From: Prosapia bicincta
Lineage: Eukaryota; Arthropoda; Insecta; Hemiptera; Cercopidae
NCBI GenBank assembly: GCA_036971475.1
Contig: JBAIZL010000058.1
Location: 1,102,001 to 1,166,000, forward strand
DNA: 64,000 nucleotides
Reading direction: 5' to 3'
In this document: positions 56,221 to 64,000 of the stretch, piece by piece
Position numbering within the stretch: position 1 is the first letter of the stretch
Layout: the number at the start of each line of letters is the position of its first letter
The notes under the pieces: model-generated
Database searches by the model: none
What the model saw: only the letters and a program-made list of their open reading frames with translations
Told to the model about the DNA's origin: nothing
Made by a program: the position numbers and the translations under genes

Positions 56221-56514
56221 AACATTCGTTAAACAAACTATGTCAATGTTTATTTTATAAAGGGGAAACTAAAAATAAAATTGTAAAATAGAGCCCAAAT
56301 GTTGCATTTTTGTTACGTTTACGAAAAATTGTTTACACAAGGAATAAGACGCAATACATCAAAATAGACTTTTGGGGAATTAAACAAAAATTAGGTAAAA
56401 ATGCAACGTAAACGTAAAAAAATGCAACATTTGGGCACTATTTTACAATTTTATTTTTACTTTCTCCTTTATAAAATAAACATTGACATAGTTTGTTTAA
56501 CGAATAAATGTTCG
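56221..56514. repeat. Fold-back element with ~103-bp arms
   Basis: 56221-56323 and 56407-56514 are near-perfect inverted copies ('aaactatgtcaatgtttatt' against its complement), separated by about 83 bp. One arm has four extra bases near its outer end. It is non-coding and probably a MITE. It lies in the presumed first intron. Confidence 0.85.
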
Positions 56515-59466
56515 TTGAATCAATTTTCGTGGATTCAAACGTGGTATTATGTCAAACGCGCCTCGGCTACCAAAGCCATCATGTTTAGTTTTTTGGGCGG
56601 ATTACTGGTGAGTGACGATTAGAACCTATTGTGGAAATGCGTCTGCCATAATAAAACATAATTTTTTGTAAGATTACGTTAGGTAAGCTTAAATCTGCCT
56701 TCTTTAATTAGTGTCCACTATAATCAGTAATAAATGAATATTAAATACAAATTGTAACCAGTTTATTCTAACCCAAAAGGAATGTCATTACTTTATATGG
56801 TATAAATTAATATTGTGTTGAATTTAATAAAACTGAATACTTGGAAGCTCCCATGGGTTGTATTGCTAAAAATTATGGTAAATGTTTACATTTCTAAACC
56901 TGTAAACATTTACCGAAAGCGTATTGCTTTGTTTGTAGTGTACAGTAATTTACTAAGCAGCAAATGTTTATATGTTCTGCATAAACCGCAAGTCATCTAA
57001 TGAACTTTGAAATAATATATCACTGTTTTTTTATTTGTAACAGATAATTCAGGCTTGAAGTTTTCGTTTTAAGAACCTAATTTTAAAGTTTGTTTATTGT
57101 TGGTTATAAAAAAAGTATTACATAACTATTAAATTTATGTCATACAAATTATAATTTTATACGTTACAAAAATCTCCTCAAATTAAATAATAGAAATTTA
57201 TTTCCAATTACTATAAATTTATCTATATTAAAATATAGTTACAAAGCATCCGGTTAGGATGGGGTAGTTTATAAACAAATTATAACTTCACTAACAGTAA
57301 CTTTCAAACCCAAAATACGATGCAACTTTCGGAAAGACATGAAACAGACCTGTCTGGTTCTATTGCAGGTGATGACATGGTTCACGTTATTTCATTCGGC
57401 TGCGTAACCAGTAAAAATTTTAAAATTATTATTAACTCCTATAATTATAATATTTAACGAAAAATATTGTAATACAGGTAAAAGTAAACATAGTTTAAAG
57501 TAAGTTGTAGTGGTGTAAACAAATTTACAGAGGAAAACTGTATAGAACTGTTTTGTCACTCATATTGATGTAGAGCATTGTATAAACTGCAAGTAAACAG
57601 TAATACGATGGACCCATATTATTTTATTTTACGTCGGCAAAATAATTCACGTTTTATTTATTATTATTTTTAATGATAACCGGATATTTTGCAGCTCTGT
57701 TTTAATATAAAATTATTCCTAAAGGATTATAAAATGCTATATGACGTTTATTAATAATCAAATTTATTTTGCAAACAAAATAACTGTATCAGTTGAAAAA
57801 ATGTTCACCTTTAGTGATGACGAGGTTTTTATTTCTAAATTTGTGTAGTAAATTTCTAAGTTAAGGATAGTAGGCCTAACGTAATTTGTCTTATGATTTA
57901 CATAAAAAATGTAAAGAATGAATAGAACATAAAAAGTAGGTCTACAAATATTGTTGGATAATTTGTTCAATATGTATAGAGTGTTCTTTTGCATTGTTCC
58001 TTGTAAGTTTGATGATATTTTTGTAGGGTAGGCCTACCAAATATAATATGAACTTCCAACAGATTCTCACCTCTACTGGTTGGATATACATTCCTTTTAC
58101 TCGAACGTTTTATCACCAGAGAAAGTTTTGAAAGTAGATAAATACTTTATTTAGTATTACAATAAACTTCCTTTATTCTTTATTATGTCTGTGTTTTAAA
58201 AATATAATAAAGAGCTCACAAAACATGAAAAACTATTGAGATATAGTGTTAAGGTAATATGATGGTTCCTCTTTGATTTGTAAAATTGCAAAGTGGTTCA
58301 TAGCTCATCATAAAACGGCGCTCATACTCCGAAATCTAATCAAGTGACTAAAAATTATACATTTCCCCAATCAATGTACTTTGTTTCCAATTCTGTATAT
58401 GATTGCAAGTAGTAATTTTAGATGTTGATTTAAAAAAATAATAATAAATTAAAATTTTATTCAGGATAATTCTTTCCGATAGCCAACATTTTTCAATGTG
58501 AAATAATGCCTGAGTCATTACATTAGGTAAAAAAAACATGACGAATAAGGCTATTTTAGGTTTGACTTTATTATATAGTAGAGTATTAAGTGATACATTA
58601 ACTTTTCCTGGACTTTGTGTGACTAATTCAATTGTTATTATGATATATGAATTATTTTTTCTTCGGTAAGAATTTACTAGTCAATGTTTTTTTCCAAACA
58701 TCGTGTTTTGAATTTCATACTTGAAACTTTATTATTCCACTTAGTACATGGCCTATCTGTTGTCTCCATTGACTCCAAGGGTCTACCCTCACCCTCGTGC
58801 CTTTGTTTGAAATGAAAGCAAAGGCCCAACTTGTGCACACCCACTTGTTGCAAATATAGGCCTACATTGTAACAACCTTATCTTGAGGGAGTTTAATTTA
58901 ATAATATTCTTTCACAAATAGATTATTATCTATTGTTTAATACTTTTTTATGTAGCTTCAATTACTTCTTTTAGCGTGTTAGGACAAAATAAAACGAGGC
59001 TTTTTTGCTTCTTGCTCAGTCAAGAGTGTTTCGTTTGCTTTGAACTTACACTTTATAAGAAATTGTACTTTATCTGAAATAGTTATATTATTTAATTGGA
59101 ATTGGTTAAAACAAATAGAGCACCGTTAGAAGTAAAACTATCTTTGACCTCTAAACTTAACGTTTCTTTAATTTTCTGTTTGTTCGTTGGACTTAAATAG
59201 TATCCAAGTAGATCAAATGTCAACGAATCGCGTATAGAATTTGCATCCATCTTACTACAAGATATGTCCAACCTTTAATGTTTTATTATCTTTATCAAAG
59301 ATTGAGAACCTAAGATAAATACGAAATATTTGCTATCAATAATTAGATAGAATTTTTGTAGACCTAGACAAAAATTGTAAAACCATGCAGTTTTTGTGTT
59401 TTTATAAAAATTACACTTTGTTGTATTATATTGACTCACACCAACACACCTGAGCAACAATCCTGT
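56515..59466. other. Presumed intron, no gene seen
   Basis: AT-rich, short frames only, no convincing splice acceptor with a following open frame. Confidence 0.4.
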
Positions 59467-59532
59467 CAGTGATTCACAGCATTGAAAAATGCGCTGACCT
59501 AGTGCGAAACGCGTCAGCTGAATAAATCATTA
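59467..59532 (+). repeat. Short Penelope-like end, family E
   Basis: 'gcgctgacctagtgcgaaac' followed by 'gcgtcagctgaataaat' matches the ends at 25985-26196 and 32810-33060. Confidence 0.55.
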
Positions 59533-61853
59533 AAAAGTTGTGGAAATAAAAATTGTATAAATAATAGATAATGGTACTTTAAGGTTCAGTCCTAAAATAT
59601 TTGTATTTTGTAACATGTACTGTATTATGAAAGTAGCATAATTAGGTATTTCGTTCTCACAGATTAATTTTCACAAGCGAAATTGAAAAATCGAAAATGG
59701 ACCCTATTTAGCGAGTTTCCCTGTTTTCAAATTATATGAAAATTAGGAAATACGAAGTTTGAGGTTAGGATGTTTCTTTTTATTTTCAGCAAAGCCGCTT
59801 ACGTTTCTCAACCTGCACCATTACATAACAGTTATCATCATCCCTATTTTAATAACTAAAGCCTTGGGTTTTATACTGAATTAGTTCATTATTTAACGCA
59901 ACCTAGCTCCGGTTGTACAGGCCAGACATATTGGTTCCAAAGTTCAAGCGCCACTATCAGTCGCGTTATGGCCTCGTATCCACTGTGCTTAAGATAACTT
60001 ATGGTAATGTAACAAAAGTCGTTCAACTTATCATTCAGATAAGATAAGACCGTTCTCTAACAGGAAATGGGTCTGAAGAAGGCAATTTTGTATTTTTTAA
60101 ATATTATAAAAAAAGCTTTATTAGCGTATATCTGATTTTTAAGTTACCTGGTTGTACTTTATATAAATGAATTTTCGAAATACTTTGAGTAGGCATTAAA
60201 ACATTAGCAAACTATTGTAGAATCTTCACAATACTGAATCCTAACTTTCTTCATATTTTTATTATTTGTAAATACATATAACTAGCATATCAGTACAGTA
60301 AATTTTGAAACATCTTTACAACCAGTGTTTTATTCATGCAGTAGGAATAAGCAATTCAGTCAAAATAAAGTGTTATTTTTTCACCGCTAAGACAGACTTT
60401 AGTCAAAGCTGCAAATTAACTTAAGTATCAACATTTCTTATTGTCATTAGATTTTTACTTTTACAAATGTCACTTTCGATTTTTGTTTTCAACAGCAAGG
60501 CGTTGTGAAACAGAGGATTTAAGAGGCGGTGAAAGTGGAACGCTTTCCGGTTTAATGGCGTGGGTATTTCCTTCAAATTGTTTCTTGGTTTGAATCTTAA
60601 AGACAGCAGTGTTGCCAGATTTTCTAATAAAGAACTATTGTGTACTTTTTCAGTAAAAGTGCAACACGAAATCCGTCACAAAATATGTAATAGAAGTCAT
60701 ATAGGTATCACGATTTGAGCTTAGTGTGTAAGCAAAAGTAATGTTTAAATAATATCCAACAGCTCTTGAACAATTAATTTTCTCAGACTGGTTTCTCAGT
60801 TTCAACGACTGTTTAAAAACTAATAAATTTGTGATTTTGTTGAAAATTTAAACGTATTCATGATTTTGAACAATGACACTACGAAAATTTGAATAATCGC
60901 AATAATTGACAAAGACCGGATTGAATCTGATAATTTTCGTTTTTACATTATGTTACTTGAAAACACATTCTAAAGAAGAAACAATAGATCTAATTTTAAA
61001 CGTCACAAACCGTTAGCAGTAGTTGAAACCTACGTTAGTTACCGTTACACAAACATAACCTGTACTGCGTAGATTCCGGCATATTAACACGTTGTAACAA
61101 ATTATCCGTTTAGAATATGCTAGGTTATAAATAAAAAAACTATTTTCCTGGGGAAGGCTTGAAATTTAAGTAAGCGTTAGGAAAGTGTTTAAACCAAACC
61201 CGTCGCATGTAAAACGCTCATATGAGCAGGAGTTTTATCTTTCTACCATTATACTATTAAGATGTGTATGTAAATGAGGTTTCTTCAAATTGTCTATAAT
61301 CTACATTTTGTCACATATTTTGGGGTGTATTATTGAGCAGAATGTAATTAGACAGCTTTTAATTGGCCTTATGAAATACTCTTATTATCTAATCTTTTGT
61401 AAAACAATAAACTTTACAGTAGATTTTTGTATACATCTTTTAAATAATATTGTGTGCATAAATTAACTATCTTTTGAGATAAACAGCAATCAAGAAATTT
61501 TTAGGCCTTTTCATTCCATGAAGATAGGTTGTCATCATTTTATTTTAGAAGCTGATCGTGAATAAAAATAGGTCGATAATCAAAACATCTTTCGAGTTTC
61601 CACAGTTACCTGACATCAATCAGCTACCAGGAACAATATTTGTTGAGGCTTTCCTTACAAATAACTTTGTTTATTTCCCTGTTAACATCCTGCTTCTTTG
61701 GGAAATTCACTACACAATGACTCAAAGTTTATTCATTAAAATAATGTATTTTTTTAAATTTCATAAGGAATGTTATGTCTAAAGCTAAAAATAGTTAAAA
61801 AATTCTTCCTAAGCTTTTACGTTCTTTATTAATAATTTATGCATACGTTATAC

Positions 61854-61854
<1 letters not shown>
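59533..61854. other. Presumed intron, no gene seen
   Basis: AT-rich DNA without recognisable exon, repeat array or transposon coding sequence. Confidence 0.4.

Positions 61855-61902
<48 letters not shown>
61855..61902. repeat. (TA)n microsatellite
   Basis: About 24 TA units in a row; a shorter run follows near 62136-62150. Confidence 0.97.
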
Positions 61903-61905
<3 letters not shown>

Positions 61906-64000
61906 TCCTTCATTCTGCAGTGCATAAAATCGCAGTTCCTATGTTTCTTAACTGCTCAACAACTGTTGACTCGCTCGTCAACTGTTCTTGGGTTCACCTC
62001 GTCAATGCTAAATGAGATTCTAGAGAAATGTCGAAACTTCGATTTTCTCCACTGCAGAATGAACAGATGTACTCCAGGTAATACCTATGCATCGTATTTT
62101 TCCATCCGTGACGGAATACGTATCAGCATAGCATATATATATATATATAATAATAAATAAAACAGAACTTTGTTTGTCGAAACAGAAGAAATACGAGTAC
62201 TTTCTGGCTATAAACGTTAATGAAAAATGTATTTCAATAATTTTTAAAATCACCGTAAATAGATCAGTTACTGCAGGACGTTGTTGAATTTGATTTATAA
62301 CTCCACAAACGGAGTAGAAATACGGATGTAGAAAATGAAGTTTTTAAAAATGAGAGACGCTTCCTAGAAATAACAGGTTTAATAATCCTTGAAAAAATCA
62401 ACAGAGCTGATTTAATCTTCTTCCCATGTGGGAGGGGAAATGCAATTAAAGAAATGTAAAGACGAAAAGATTCGAGTTCTCGGAAATTTATTGACATCTT
62501 ATACTTATAAACATAACGGAGAGATTGTATGATACAATGCATTACTTGCAGTAGGCATATTTGTTTTCTTACCTCGACTAAAAAGTTCGCAGAGTTTTTA
62601 TTGACAAAAGCTTTATTCGTCCCAAACTTGACAATTAATTAAAGAATTGGTTTAATTAAAAAAATTATAAAGAATTTAATTCAGTGCTTAGACTAACTAT
62701 TAAAGAATTACAATAAAATAAAATCGTTTAATTTTATTGTTAATGGTTTTTTACAATATGTAAAACTTGTAAAAATGCCTGCTTGATTTTTGTAGCACTG
62801 TATGTCTGTGTTATGCACAAGCTAAAATTTGCCTTTAAAGCAACTGATACTCGCGAATGGACTTTCGCATACTTGAATTCACTTTTAAACCATAGTAACA
62901 AAAATACATAGCCTCGGGGACGTCTTTGTAGAGTTTTAGTAATCGAAGTATTGACAGAATGTAAATGCTGTGATTGCATTTAAGTATGTCTGTGTTTCTT
63001 AAAACTTTTATGTTCTTTTGTTTTTGCCCTAAATTGTTTATTACAAGTGTAATAATAAGCGCTCGCTTATTATACAGGTTATGAGCGCTCGCGTCTGTGT
63101 TTAGGTAGTTGCCTGTAGTTGTAGTTGAGAAATGTGTAGATTTACTCTCTGATGATGATATTGTTATTAAAACGGATATGGAAAATTAGTTATTGATATG
63201 TGAGTTGGTGCTCGTCATCAATAATCGTTTATAAATACAGTATGTTAAAATCAACAAGCGAGCGCGCACATATATGTGCCTTTGTGTGTAGCCTACACTG
63301 AAGTAAATGTTTGGTACAGGCATACGAGTCCTTTACCAACATAAGAGAGACGAGCGTACTGCCTCTCTGTGCGCCTGCGAGAACCTCCCATCTACGCCCA
63401 TTCTCATTAGTTTCCTCTCTTATCTAGTCTAAAAGTAAATGTATTTATAATATAACTAACCTTTATAAATATTTATAAATTACCTTAGCCAATATTGGCA
63501 CAAATTAATAGCACTTAGAGCTAAATATATTTATTGTAATTCTTATTTTTAAATTTAGCCGTGCACAGTCCTCGATACATCTTGAGCCATAAAACGTTTG
63601 GAATATTGTATTCGTTGTAGCTGCAGCAACGGCTGTAACTGTTAACAATTAGTAACTAAACTATTATAGGCTTCTTGTTTACCGAGCTATTAATGGGCTG
63701 ATCTGTCTAATCTGGATTATCTACGGACAAACTTTGCTGCCACCAGGCACCACATTTCCTAGTCATTAGAAACTAAATTGCCATCTCATCGACTTTCTCT
63801 TTCTTTTGTTCGAAACTAGTAAAAGTATCGATATAACGCACCGAATCTGCGATGATTAATCGTTTGATTAGGGGGAGGGTGTATGTGAAAAACAATTTGT
63901 TGATATTTGTGGGTTTCTAATAAATGTATTTAGTAAGACATTTTTGTTTTCAATGTTGACAATATTTTTCAATCTGTGTATAGGTTTCAAATGAAATTTC
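61903..64000. other. Presumed intron to window edge, no gene seen
   Basis: No convincing exon. A short 'gcgctcg' inverted word pair occurs near 63058-63100. Confidence 0.4.

Noticed and set aside
62264..62542. 92-codon minus-strand frame in the right-hand intron
   Set aside because: No splice signals, domain or codon bias; expected by chance.

Overview
The window is AT-rich eukaryotic DNA that reads as insect nuclear genome. Evidence: spliced exons with GT/AG borders, many TA- and TTAA-flanked DNA transposons (mariner, Tigger/pogo, piggyBac, IS630-like, hAT), Penelope-like elements with GIY-YIG domains, a Jockey-superfamily non-LTR element and a gypsy-like LTR element. The mix and the frequent 'taggccta' words would suit a hemimetabolous insect such as a hemipteran, but the species is not determined. 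There are no bacterial operons, CRISPR arrays, rRNA genes or intact tRNA genes.

Layout. 1-3.1 kb: broken IS630-like transposase at the left edge, then a complete but dead Tigger element (1735-3137). 3.9-7.6 kb: a 75-bp tandem array, then a pogo/Tigger element (4284-7583) into which a 2.4-kb piggyBac element (4441-6847) has jumped. 8.7-18.7 kb: three exons of a host gene on the minus strand with matching phase-1 junctions; its introns carry two mariners, a Penelope-like copy and a near-perfect 84-nt hairpin. 19.8-25.3 kb: a decayed non-LTR retrotransposon (minus strand) with gag, endonuclease, reverse transcriptase and RNase H remnants. 25.5-40.6 kb: many Penelope-like fragments of several families, most with inverted ends carrying hammerhead-ribozyme-like motifs, plus remnants of another RNase H retroelement, a hAT transposase and a long-TIR element. 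40.85-44.4 kb: two adjacent satellite-like arrays (82-bp monomers with higher-order structure; 113-bp monomers).

45.0-53.2 kb: the most interesting object, a young LTR retrotransposon with nearly identical 2-kb LTRs, primer-binding site, polypurine tract, an intact coiled-coil Gag and an overlapping protease frame, but no reverse transcriptase, RNase H or integrase. A slippery heptamer followed by a 14-bp stem-loop sits exactly at the gag stop codon, a textbook -1 frameshift signal. It appears to be an intact non-autonomous gag-pro element that must borrow a polymerase.

53.2-64 kb: a 27-bp minisatellite, a duplicated segment, then a probable host promoter and first coding exon on the plus strand (ATG at 55699, splice donor after 55758), followed by what looks like a long intron to the window edge with a fold-back element and a TA microsatellite. 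The only likely host genes are the minus-strand gene (8.7-18.7 kb) and the plus-strand gene starting at 55.7 kb; I could name neither.
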